From positions 8,277-29,021 of the forward strand of contig PASI01000026.1 in assembly GCA_002711905.1 (NCBI GenBank): a stretch of 20,745 bases of DNA. The letters are read 5' to 3'. The notes below the pieces were generated by a model. That model was not told the DNA's origin. It worked only from the letters and a program-made list of their open reading frames with translations, and made no database searches. A program made the position numbers and the translations under genes. Positions 1-5,903 of the stretch are shown here, in pieces; position 1 is the first letter of the stretch, and each line of letters starts with the position of its first letter. The stretch comes from Thiotrichales bacterium. GTDB taxonomy: Bacteria; Pseudomonadota; Gammaproteobacteria; PS1; Pseudothioglobaceae.

Positions 1-336
1 GTGATTGCTAGCATGATATGGCTTAAGATTTGGACATTTGCCTCTTTAGACTCCGATGTTATTTCTTTGAGTTATTATCTTGGCGCTGGAATTACAATCT
101 TATGTGGCCTTTTGATGGTTAGCAACGTTCGATATTATAGTTTTAAAGAACTAGATTCTAAAAAAGCATCGTTTAGATTCCTACTATTGATCGTTATGAG
201 TTTAATTATTTTGATGTACAAACCTAATATTATTTTGTTTACTGGATTTTTTCTATATTTGCTTTCTGGTCCTTTTATTACCTTTGTCGGACTCAATAAA
301 AGGCGAATCGAGAAAAAACAAAATAAAGGAACTTAA
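1..336 (+). CDS. pssA: CDP-diacylglycerol--serine O-phosphatidyltransferase, C-terminal part (5' end outside window)
   Basis: This is the last 111 codons of an open frame that runs off the left edge; the GTG at base 1 is simply where the window begins, not a start. The fragment has three hydrophobic segments (about residues 18-42, 58-72 and 77-95). It carries the stretch LMVSNVRYYSFKELD (residues about 38-52), which is typical of the C-terminal part of bacterial phosphatidylserine synthase of the CDP-alcohol phosphatidyltransferase family. It ends in a basic tail. The enzyme joins CDP-diacylglycerol and serine at the inner membrane, the first step to phosphatidylethanolamine. The catalytic CDP-alcohol motif lies upstream and cannot be seen. 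The order pssA-leuA is common in proteobacteria, often behind ilvC, which supports the call. The stop codon lies inside a 16-bp palindrome. Confidence 0.85.
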   Translation: MIASMIWLKIWTFASLDSDVISLSYYLGAGITILCGLLMVSNVRYYSFKELDSKKASFRFLLLIVMSLIILMYKPNIILFTGFFLYLLSGPFITFVGLNKRRIEKKQNKGT

Positions 337-349
337 GTTCCTCTATAAT
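327..349 (+). promoter_or_regulatory. Perfect 16-bp palindrome followed by a consensus -10 box (candidate leu leader promoter/operator)
   Basis: AGGAACTTAAGTTCCT at 327-342 is a perfect palindrome covering the pssA stop codon. A consensus TATAAT follows at 344-349. No good -35 box sits 16-18 bases upstream, where the sequence is only A-rich. If the -10 is used, transcription would begin near 356, almost at the leader ATG at 358. The palindrome could be an operator between -35 and -10, or an RNA hairpin at the end of pssA; it has no U-tract. Function is inferred from position only. Confidence 0.4.
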
Positions 350-357
350 CTACGCGT

Positions 358-432
358 ATGAATAACGTATTTAATTTGTTAACTTTAATCTCACTGAGCA
401 AGCTCTTTGCTTTGTTACGATTATTGCCGTAA
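358..432 (+). CDS. leuL: Leucine-rich leader peptide of leuA (24 aa)
   Basis: A 24-codon ORF starts at ATG 358 and stops at TAA 430-432, 76 nt before leuA. Nine of the 24 residues are leucine: codons 7, 8, 10, 13, 16, 19, 20, 22 and 23, including the pairs NLL, ALL and RLL near the end. This density far exceeds what base composition gives and matches the known class of leu leader peptides, in which ribosome stalling at Leu codons under leucyl-tRNA shortage changes RNA folding. Its last Leu codons and stop lie in the 5' arm and loop of a perfect 9-bp hairpin at 420-441. There is no Shine-Dalgarno sequence before the ATG. With the -10 at 344-349 the message could be almost leaderless. Too short for standard gene callers. 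The role in attenuation is inference. Confidence 0.7.
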   Translation: MNNVFNLLTLISLSKLFALLRLLP

Positions 433-508
433 GGCAATAATAATCATAATAGACGAAGGTCTATCACTACAACTTAAGATAAAATTCGGAAAATAAAAGG
501 AGCAAGCA
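420..508 (+). promoter_or_regulatory. leuA leader RNA: two tandem hairpins and a possible anti-Shine-Dalgarno pairing
   Basis: Hairpin 1 has arms ATTATTGCC (420-428) and GGCAATAAT (433-441) with a GTAA loop containing the leader stop codon. Hairpin 2 has arms ATAGAC (449-454) and GTCTAT (459-464) with a GAAG loop. Neither is followed by a U-tract, so neither looks like an intrinsic terminator. GCTCTTT (402-408), inside the leader ORF, can pair with AAAGGAGC (496-503), the leuA Shine-Dalgarno, leaving one bulged G. A ribosome stalled on the Leu codons would block this pairing or melt hairpin 1. This suggests translational or Rho-type control rather than classical termination. Pairings were found by eye, with no energy calculation. 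Confidence 0.45.
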
Positions 509-2041
509 ATGTCCGAAAAACTAATTATATTTGATACAACTTTAAGAGATGGTGAGCAATCACCAGGCGCATCTATGACAAAGGATGAGAAAGTTCGTAT
601 TGCTAAGAGTTTAGAAAAAATGAAGGTGGATGTTATTGAGGCGGGTTTTGCAATCGCTTCACAGGGTGATTTTGAAGCTGTTCAAGCCGTTGCTAAGGCA
701 GTAAAAGATTCAACCATATGTTCATTAGCAAGAGCACTTGATAAAGATATTGACCGAGCAGGAGAGTCCATTAAAAATGCGAATTCGTCTCGAATTCACA
801 CCTTTATAGCCACCTCAGATATTCATATGAAAATGAAGCTAGGGATGACGCCTGATGAGGTTGTAAGCCAAGCGGTTCGTTCGGTAAAAAGAGCCACTAA
901 GTTTACTGATAATATCGAATTTAGTCCTGAAGATGCTGGGCGATCAGATACAGATTTTCTCTGTAGGATTATCGAAGCTGCAATCAATGCAGGCGCTACA
1001 ACTATCAATATCCCTGACACAGTTGGTTACAGTATTCCTTATCAATTTGGTGCAACAATGAAAGAGTTGATAGAACGAATTCCAAATTCTGATAAGGCAA
1101 TTTTTTCAGCACACTGCCACAATGACTTAGGTCTAGCGGTTTCAAATTCTCTCTCGGCTGTATTAAATGGCGCAAGACAAATAGAGTGCACGATTAATGG
1201 GCTCGGTGAGAGAGCAGGAAATACCTCATTAGAAGAGGTTGTAATGGCTGTACGAACAAGGCAGGATGTATTTGGATGCGATACCAATATCGATGCCACT
1301 GGTATCTTAGCTGCCTCTAGACTGGTTTCCTCAATTACAGGCTTTGTAGTTCAGCCAAATAAAGCGATAGTGGGGGCTAACGCCTTTGCCCATGAGGCTG
1401 GAATTCACCAAGACGGTGTTCTTAAACACAGAGAGACTTATGAGATCATGAGGGCAGAAGATGTAGGTTGGAATAATAACTCTCTGGTTCTTGGTAAACA
1501 CTCCGGACGAAATGCATTCAAATCGAGACTCAGCGAGTTAGGGGTTGAATTTGACTCAGATGACGCTCTAAATGATGCATTTTCCAGATTTAAAACTTTG
1601 GCGGATAAGAAGCATGATATTTTTGATGAAGATCTTCAGGCGCTCGTTACTGAGGCTCAAACAGAGATAACTGAAATTATTCGTTTAGTTTCACTTAAAG
1701 TCTCCGCTGAATCTGGAAAAGTTAATACTGCAAATGTAACGCTTTTAATAAATGACGATGAGTGTAGCGCTTCTGCTTCAACTTCTGGTGCGGTTGATGC
1801 AACTTTTAATGCCATACTATCATTGGTCGATATAGACCCAAAACTTCAGTTATATTCAGTTTCAAATGTGACTCAAGGAACCGACTCTCTTGGTGAAGTC
1901 AATGTCCGTTTGGAGCACGAAGGAAAAGTCTTTAATGGTCAGGGCGTTGATACTGATATTATTACCTCTTCAGCAAAAGCTTATATTCATGCCCTAAATA
2001 AACTTATGGCAAACGTAGAACGAGCACATCCACAGATATAA
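509..2041 (+). CDS. leuA: 2-isopropylmalate synthase
   Basis: LeuA condenses acetyl-CoA with 2-oxoisovalerate, the first committed step of leucine synthesis in the cytosol. The protein has 510 residues, the usual length. The N-terminal HMGL-like TIM barrel carries [12 protein letters not shown] (residues 9-20, catalytic Arg and metal-binding Asp) and the metal-binding HCH at 202-204. [13 protein letters not shown] follows around residue 232. The linker has [13 protein letters not shown]. The C-terminal part (about residue 370 onward) is the LeuA dimer domain that binds leucine for feedback inhibition. The start is fixed by AAGGAG at 497-502, six bases before the ATG. The leucine-rich leader peptide just upstream indicates expression control by leucine supply. 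The HolD-like gene begins two bases after the stop, so the two are probably co-transcribed. leuBCD are not in the window. Confidence 0.97.
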   Translation: MSEKLIIFDTTLRDGEQSPGASMTKDEKVRIAKSLEKMKVDVIEAGFAIASQGDFEAVQAVAKAVKDSTICSLARALDKDIDRAGESIKNANSSRIHTFIATSDIHMKMKLGMTPDEVVSQAVRSVKRATKFTDNIEFSPEDAGRSDTDFLCRIIEAAINAGATTINIPDTVGYSIPYQFGATMKELIERIPNSDKAIFSAHCHNDLGLAVSNSLSAVLNGARQIECTINGLGERAGNTSLEEVVMAVRTRQDVFGCDTNIDATGILAASRLVSSITGFVVQPNKAIVGANAFAHEAGIHQDGVLKHRETYEIMRAEDVGWNNNSLVLGKHSGRNAFKSRLSELGVEFDSDDALNDAFSRFKTLADKKHDIFDEDLQALVTEAQTEITEIIRLVSLKVSAESGKVNTANVTLLINDDECSASASTSGAVDATFNAILSLVDIDPKLQLYSVSNVTQGTDSLGEVNVRLEHEGKVFNGQGVDTDIITSSAKAYIHALNKLMANVERAHPQI

Positions 2042-2043
2042 AG

Positions 2044-2451
2044 ATGCAGTCAAGAAATGAATATCTCGAAGCGCTTGGAATTCCAGACTTTTTGTATTCT
2101 AAAATTGAACTGGTTCCTGAAACTTCAGCTCCATTAAGCTTTATGGTAATTGAGCTTAGTTCAAAGGATTCTTTTTGTGAGACAGGTAAGACGAGAGATT
2201 TACTTGTCAAAATGTTAGCTTCGATAGAGCTAAATTTGAATAATATTCATCTTGCATCGGTTGAATTAAGTAGTCTTGACAGCTTTATTAAAGAAAATCC
2301 TGCTCAAGTCGTTTTGGTGATGGATTCGACATTTAAGTCAGATAAGCCATCCCTTTTTTCGACTTATCATCCAAGAGATGTTATTAAAGATTCAAGTCTA
2401 AAACGCGATACTTGGGAGATTTTAAAAAGGGTAAAGCAATGTCTCAAGTAG
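2044..2451 (+). CDS. Small UDG-fold-like protein, possibly DNA polymerase III psi subunit (HolD-like)
   Basis: A 135-residue protein of uncertain identity. It opens with [13 protein letters not shown], resembling the N-terminal segment of the DNA polymerase III psi subunit HolD, which contacts chi. Its C-terminal [19 protein letters not shown] resembles the HP motif and last helix of family 4 uracil-DNA glycosylases. HolD is known to have a degenerate UDG-like fold and similar length (137 residues in E. coli), so both hints agree. It is too short to be a complete glycosylase and no N-terminal catalytic or iron-sulfur motif is seen. It starts two bases after the leuA stop without a clear Shine-Dalgarno and overlaps queH by 13 bases, so translation is probably coupled. 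HolD is the best guess, but the family is poorly conserved. Confidence 0.5.
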   Translation: MQSRNEYLEALGIPDFLYSKIELVPETSAPLSFMVIELSSKDSFCETGKTRDLLVKMLASIELNLNNIHLASVELSSLDSFIKENPAQVVLVMDSTFKSDKPSLFSTYHPRDVIKDSSLKRDTWEILKRVKQCLK

Positions 2452-3131
2452 ATTATTCACTTAAATCATATAAAAGACCAAAGCTTAAAACACCAAATGG
2501 TGAGAAAAAACTATTGATGCATTCTTGTTGTGCTCCCTGTGCTGGAGAAATTATGGAGGCTTTAGCAGTATCTGATATCAATACAACGATTTATTTTTAC
2601 AATCCAAATATCCACCCTAAGGATGAGTATGAACTCAGAAAAGATGAGAACATTCGCTTTGCCGAAAAACTCGGCATGCCAATTATCGACGCAGATTATG
2701 ATCGTGACGAGTGGTTTGCAAGAACAAAAGGGCAGGAGAATGAGCCTGAGAGGGGAGAGAGGTGCACAACTTGTTTTGATATGAGGTTTCAAAAAACAGC
2801 CAAGTATGCCTCTGAAAATAATTTTGATATTATCTCTTCTACGCTTGGAATTTCTCGATGGAAAGACATGAAGCAAATCAATGAGTCAGGTAAAAAGTCT
2901 TCTGAACCCCACAAAATACCTTACTGGGATTTCAACTGGCGTAAACAAGGCGGCTCTTCTAGGATGCTTGAACTATCCAAAAAAGAAAACTTTTATCAGC
3001 AAGAGTATTGTGGCTGCGTCTATTCTCTAAGAGATACAAATAATTGGCGAGTTTCCAAAGGCCGCAATAGAGTTGAAAGAGGGGTTAAGTTCTATCAAGA
3101 GGCAAAGCTTAAGCTCTCTCAAATCGATTAA
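2439..3131 (+). CDS. queH: Epoxyqueuosine reductase QueH
   Basis: QueH (DUF208 family) reduces epoxyqueuosine to queuosine in tRNA, the last pathway step, as a non-homologous replacement for QueG. With the start at ATG 2439 the protein has 230 residues. Conserved cysteines are visible: HSCCAPC (C30, C31, C34), the CTTC pair (C109, C112) and CGC (C191, C193), which supply iron-sulfur and metal ligands in this family. [12 protein letters not shown] (residues 53-64) and [10 protein letters not shown] (134-143) are also typical. A longer frame begins at TTG 2412, but the ATG at 2439 has AAGGG at 2427-2431 seven bases upstream and leaves only a 13-base overlap with the preceding gene. Its stop overlaps the stop of argF, on the opposite strand, in a shared TTAA. 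Confidence 0.93.
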   Translation: MSQVDYSLKSYKRPKLKTPNGEKKLLMHSCCAPCAGEIMEALAVSDINTTIYFYNPNIHPKDEYELRKDENIRFAEKLGMPIIDADYDRDEWFARTKGQENEPERGERCTTCFDMRFQKTAKYASENNFDIISSTLGISRWKDMKQINESGKKSSEPHKIPYWDFNWRKQGGSSRMLELSKKENFYQQEYCGCVYSLRDTNNWRVSKGRNRVERGVKFYQEAKLKLSQID

Positions 3132-4030
3132 CCTTCAATCAAATATAATAACAATGATTTTTGAACGTGAAGGCGATTTTCAGCTTCACTCCAAACAACA
3201 CTTTGAGAGCCATCAATCACTTCAGAACTAACCTCTTTTTCTCGATAGGCTGGAAGGCAATGCATAAAAACAGCATCTTTTTTGGCTTGATTCATCATAT
3301 TTTGATCTACCTGAAAGCCCGTAAAGGCTAATTCTCGTTGTCTTGTCTCAGATTCTTGGCCCATACTCGTCCAAACATCCGTCACGATAATGTCAGCGTT
3401 TTTACAAGCAACAAGGGGATCACTAAAAAAGCTAATATTCTTTTTATATTTATCAATATATAATTCAGAGGGTTCATATCCCTGAGGCGTTGCAATTGAT
3501 AATTCAAAATCAAAGATTCCAGCAGCCTGCATATAAGTTTGACAGACATTACAACCATCTCCAATCCAAGCTATTTTTTTATTTTTGATTGAGCCTTTAA
3601 CTTCTTGATAAGTCATCAAGTCTGCGAGTATCTGGCAAGGGTGAGACTCATCTGATAGAGCGTTAATGACTGGTTTACTTGAATGCTTAGAAAATTCAAC
3701 AATGTCTTCATGTGAAGACAGTCTTAGCATGACTGCATCAACCATTGAACTGATAACTATTGCACTATCAGTAATGGGTTCACCTCTTCCTAGCTGGATA
3801 TCTTTTTCAGATAAGAAAAGTGACTGGCCTCCAAGTTGAGTCATTCCAGCTTCGAAAGAGACCCTGGTTCTTGTTGAAGATTTATCAAAAATCATAGCCA
3901 AAGTTTTATTCTTTAGGGAGTCATTAATTTGGCCAGATTTGTACTCTTTTTTAAGAGATATAGCTCGGTCAATAATTCCCTGTAAGTCTTTTAAGCTGAG
4001 CTCATCAAAGTTAATGAAATTTTTAATCAT
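3128..4030 (-). CDS. argF: Ornithine carbamoyltransferase
   Basis: Transfers the carbamoyl group from carbamoyl phosphate to ornithine to make citrulline in arginine synthesis. At 300 residues it is of standard length for the anabolic form. The carbamoyl-phosphate loop SSTRTR lies at residues 51-56, followed by [23 protein letters not shown] and the catalytic Cys motif MHCLPAYR are intact. The start has AGGA at 4038-4041, seven bases upstream, overlapping the argD stop; argD ends nine bases before the argF ATG. The two form an argD-argF operon reading left. The gene converges on queH and shares four bases with it. Regulation is probably through the argD leader. Confidence 0.96.
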   Translation of the reverse strand: MIKNFINFDELSLKDLQGIIDRAISLKKEYKSGQINDSLKNKTLAMIFDKSSTRTRVSFEAGMTQLGGQSLFLSEKDIQLGRGEPITDSAIVISSMVDAVMLRLSSHEDIVEFSKHSSKPVINALSDESHPCQILADLMTYQEVKGSIKNKKIAWIGDGCNVCQTYMQAAGIFDFELSIATPQGYEPSELYIDKYKKNISFFSDPLVACKNADIIVTDVWTSMGQESETRQRELAFTGFQVDQNMMNQAKKDAVFMHCLPAYREKEVSSEVIDGSQSVVWSEAENRLHVQKSLLLYLIEG

Positions 4031-4039
4031 GATTTTTTC

Positions 4040-5203
4040 CTAAGTACTGATTAGTTTAATAAGTTTGCTAATTAATATATCAATTTCTTTTTTCGTGATT
4101 ATCAAAGGTGGAAGCATTCTTATCGAGCTTCCAGTGATATTAATAAGAAGATGATCTTTTAAAGCTTTTTTTACGAGTTGACTGCAATCAACGATATTGT
4201 TATCCAGGCCAATTCCAATCATTAGTCCTTTTATTCGTATGTCTGTAACAGCCTCATTATTTCTAAATTTAGTCTCGAATTCTGACTTAAAGTACTCACT
4301 CATTTCGTTAACATTTTCAAGTACTTTAGTATTTTGGAATACCTCTAGAACACCCAACGCAGCTGCAGTGACTAATGGGTTTCCACCAAAGGTAGAGCCA
4401 TGCGTTCCTGGGGTAAGCATTTTTGAAGCTATTCCTTTTGCTAAACAAGCGCCAATAGGAACACCATTTCCAAGGCCTTTAGCAAGACATAGAATGTCTG
4501 GAGTAATCCCATTATGCTCATGAGCAAAAAGTTTTCCAGTTCTTCCAATACAAGATTGAACGCCATCAAGCATTAATAACCAATCATTTTTTTTGCATAT
4601 GTCTTGAACTTTATTTAGATAATCATTTTTTGGAATGATAACGCCAGCTTCACCCTGAATTGGCTCAACCATCACGGCAACTACATCAGAATTATTTTTA
4701 TAATAATTGATGGCATCAATGTCATCATAATTAACATGAATAAACTCACTCATTAATGGTGAGAATCCTGCCTGGACTTTACTTTGGCCTGTAGCAGAAA
4801 GAGTAGCCATTGTTCTTCCATGAAAACCTTGATTGGCAGTTAAAATGATTGGTTTTTCAATGTTTTTACTTCTGGCATAAAGCCTTGCAATTTTAATTGC
4901 AGCCTCATTGGCCTCAGCGCCAGAGTTTGAAAAAAAGACTTTGTCCATGTTAGCTAAATTACACAGCTGCTGAGCAAGTTCTTCCTGGTTTCCAATCCTG
5001 TAAACGTTGGAAGTATGAAGTAGTTGCTGAGATTGATCGACAAGATTTTTTGTTATGACTGGGTGGCAATGGCCCAGGTTAACGACTCCAATACCTGAAA
5101 GAGCATCAAGATACTGATCACCTTTTGTATCAGTTAACCAGCATCCCTCTCCTTTTATGAAGGTTACCTCGAGTGGAGAGTAGTTAGACATTAAGTTAGA
5201 CAT
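4040..5203 (-). CDS. argD: Acetylornithine aminotransferase
   Basis: A PLP-dependent class III aminotransferase that converts N-acetylglutamate semialdehyde to N-acetylornithine. Length 387 residues fits ArgD. Seen are FSNSGAEANEAAIKIAR (91-107), GFHGRT (126-131), EPIQGEAG (180-187) and the PLP lysine in CLAKGLGNG (K242). The PLP-pyridine Asp is D213, but the usual DEVQ(S/T)G reads D-G-V-Q-S-C, with Glu replaced by Gly and Gly by Cys. The N-terminus MSNLMSN comes from a near-repeat of 12 bases, so either ATG (5203 or 5191) could be the start, and neither has a Shine-Dalgarno. The succinyldiaminopimelate aminotransferase role known for some ArgD proteins is possible. A terminator-like hairpin and an Arg-rich short ORF lie directly upstream. 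Confidence 0.93.
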   Translation of the reverse strand: MSNLMSNYSPLEVTFIKGEGCWLTDTKGDQYLDALSGIGVVNLGHCHPVITKNLVDQSQQLLHTSNVYRIGNQEELAQQLCNLANMDKVFFSNSGAEANEAAIKIARLYARSKNIEKPIILTANQGFHGRTMATLSATGQSKVQAGFSPLMSEFIHVNYDDIDAINYYKNNSDVVAVMVEPIQGEAGVIIPKNDYLNKVQDICKKNDWLLMLDGVQSCIGRTGKLFAHEHNGITPDILCLAKGLGNGVPIGACLAKGIASKMLTPGTHGSTFGGNPLVTAAALGVLEVFQNTKVLENVNEMSEYFKSEFETKFRNNEAVTDIRIKGLMIGIGLDNNIVDCSQLVKKALKDHLLINITGSSIRMLPPLIITKKEIDILISKLIKLIST

Positions 5204-5225
5204 AAATATATATTATTAGTTAAAC

Positions 5226-5251
5226 AAAAAAAGCCCCATAATGGGGCTTTT
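5226..5251 (-). terminator. Strong hairpin with U7 tail, 22 nt upstream of argD (attenuator candidate)
   Basis: On the minus strand the arms AAAAGCCCCA and TGGGGCTTTT enclose a TTA loop and are followed by more T, giving seven in a row (complement of 5226-5232). On the plus strand the tail is only four T, so the better direction is leftward, towards argD. The nearest plus-strand gene, hpf, starts at 5530 and points away, so the only leftward transcript that can meet it begins between it and hpf. It must end a short RNA or act as an attenuator for argD-argF, since only 22 bases separate it from the argD ATG. Confidence 0.75.
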
Positions 5252-5272
5252 GAAACTAGGTCTTTTTTGTAT

Positions 5273-5362
5273 TTAAGACAAATTAGCCACCATTAATAAA
5301 CAATACTGAAGACAAGATCTTCGGGCATTGAGTCGTCTAGTTTTGCAAGATGTTGTTTGCAT
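5273..5362 (-). CDS. Candidate arginine-rich leader peptide upstream of argD (29 aa)
   Basis: A 29-codon ORF on the minus strand starts at ATG 5362-5360 and ends at TAA 5275-5273, about 70 nt before argD. Residues 8-16 read TRRLNARRS, with the Arg codons AGA CGA and CGA AGA. There is no Shine-Dalgarno. It sits between a consensus -10 (5391-5396) and the terminator before argD, where an attenuation leader would be expected. AAACTAG over its first Arg codons can pair with CTAGTTT just before the terminator, and GAAGA over the second Arg pair can pair with the nearby TCTTC. In another frame an 11-codon ORF starting MPEDLV overlaps it. Arginine attenuation is not standard in gammaproteobacteria, so this is a hypothesis. 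Confidence 0.4.
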   Translation of the reverse strand: MQTTSCKTRRLNARRSCLQYCLLMVANLS

Positions 5363-5390
5363 TCAAGTTTTATTAAATTTTAAAAGAAAT

Positions 5391-5396
5391 ATTATA
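5391..5396 (-). promoter_or_regulatory. Candidate -10 box for the argD leader transcript
   Basis: TATAAT on the minus strand, with no recognisable -35 at 16-18 bases. A start near 5384 would give a leader of about 180 nt before argD, holding the Arg-rich ORF and the terminator. AT-rich sequence makes chance matches common, so this is positional evidence only. Confidence 0.35.
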
Positions 5397-5529
5397 ACCT
5401 AAATTTAGTAGGGATATTTTCTGTAATTTTTAAAATATAAAAGATAAAAAAGTTAAATTATAGTTACATTTTATGACACAATATAGGTGCAAGATTAACA
5501 ATTTTATTTCATTAATATAAGGAGTAAAA
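5397..5529 (+). other. AT-rich region upstream of hpf
   Basis: This is the hpf-proximal part of the 326-base gap between the divergent argD and hpf. It is very AT-rich with runs of A and T. I see no ORF, no strong hairpin, no sigma-54 type promoter and no convincing sigma-70 promoter. AAGGAG at 5519-5524 is the hpf ribosome binding site. An hpf promoter must lie here but cannot be placed with confidence. Confidence 0.5.
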
Positions 5530-5823
5530 ATGCAATTAAACCTTTCTGGTCATCATCTCGATATTACATCTGCCATCAGGCAACACACAAGCGATAAGCT
5601 TTCAAAAATTAAACATCACTTTGACAACGTCATGAACGTCAATATGATTTTAGAAGTTCAAAAAGATATTCAGACTGCAGAAGCGACGATTCATGTGAGC
5701 GGTGCAGACTTATTTGCAAAAGCACAAAGTAATGACATGTATGTTTCTATAGATCAGTTAATTAATAAATTAGATTCTCAAATAATTAAGCATAAAGAAA
5801 AACTACATAACCACAGAGCTTAG
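5530..5823 (+). CDS. hpf: Ribosome hibernation promoting factor, short form
   Basis: A 97-residue protein of the S30AE/HPF family. It starts MQLNLSGHHLDIT, then has an alpha-beta-beta-beta-alpha layout with D-K-L-S-K-I-K-H-H-F (residues 22-31) and the segment YVSIDQLINKLDSQIIKHKEKL (about 76-93) that is typical of HPF. The short length means the dimerising C-terminal domain of long HPF is absent, so it should work with RMF-type factors as in gammaproteobacteria. It binds the 30S decoding region in slow growth. AAGGAG sits five bases upstream. In E. coli hpf lies between rpoN and ptsN; here neither is present and the next gene is mgtE, beyond a strong hairpin. Confidence 0.92.
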   Translation: MQLNLSGHHLDITSAIRQHTSDKLSKIKHHFDNVMNVNMILEVQKDIQTAEATIHVSGADLFAKAQSNDMYVSIDQLINKLDSQIIKHKEKLHNHRA

Positions 5824-5851
5824 CTCATATAAATTATAATATGATGTAATC

Positions 5852-5882
5852 GCTGCATAACAATTCATTCTTGTTGTGCAGC
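5852..5882 (+). promoter_or_regulatory. 12-bp stem-loop between hpf and mgtE
   Basis: The arms GCTGCATAACAA (5852-5863) and TTGTTGTGCAGC (5871-5882) pair over 12 positions with a single G-U pair, closing the loop TTCATTC. It is followed by TTAAAACATT, not a clean U-tract, so it is at best a weak terminator. It ends 21 bases before the mgtE ATG and follows a TATAAT at 5835-5840, so it may sit at the 5' end of an mgtE transcript. It does not resemble the M-box riboswitch, which is much longer. It could instead protect the 3' end of hpf mRNA. Confidence 0.55.
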
Positions 5883-5903
5883 TTAAAACATTGGGTATTA
5901 GAT

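Noticed and set aside
2412..2438. Longer QueH start at TTG 2412.
   Set aside because: ATG 2439 has AAGGG at proper spacing, and the extra nine residues are simply the frame-shifted end of the preceding gene.
5852..5903. M-box Mg2+ riboswitch for mgtE.
   Set aside because: The whole gap between hpf and mgtE is about 80 bases, far too short, and lacks the multi-helix layout.
5871..5903. Longer MgtE start at TTG 5871.
   Set aside because: It is a rare start codon inside the 3' arm of a strong hairpin, without Shine-Dalgarno, and adds 11 residues not typical of MgtE.
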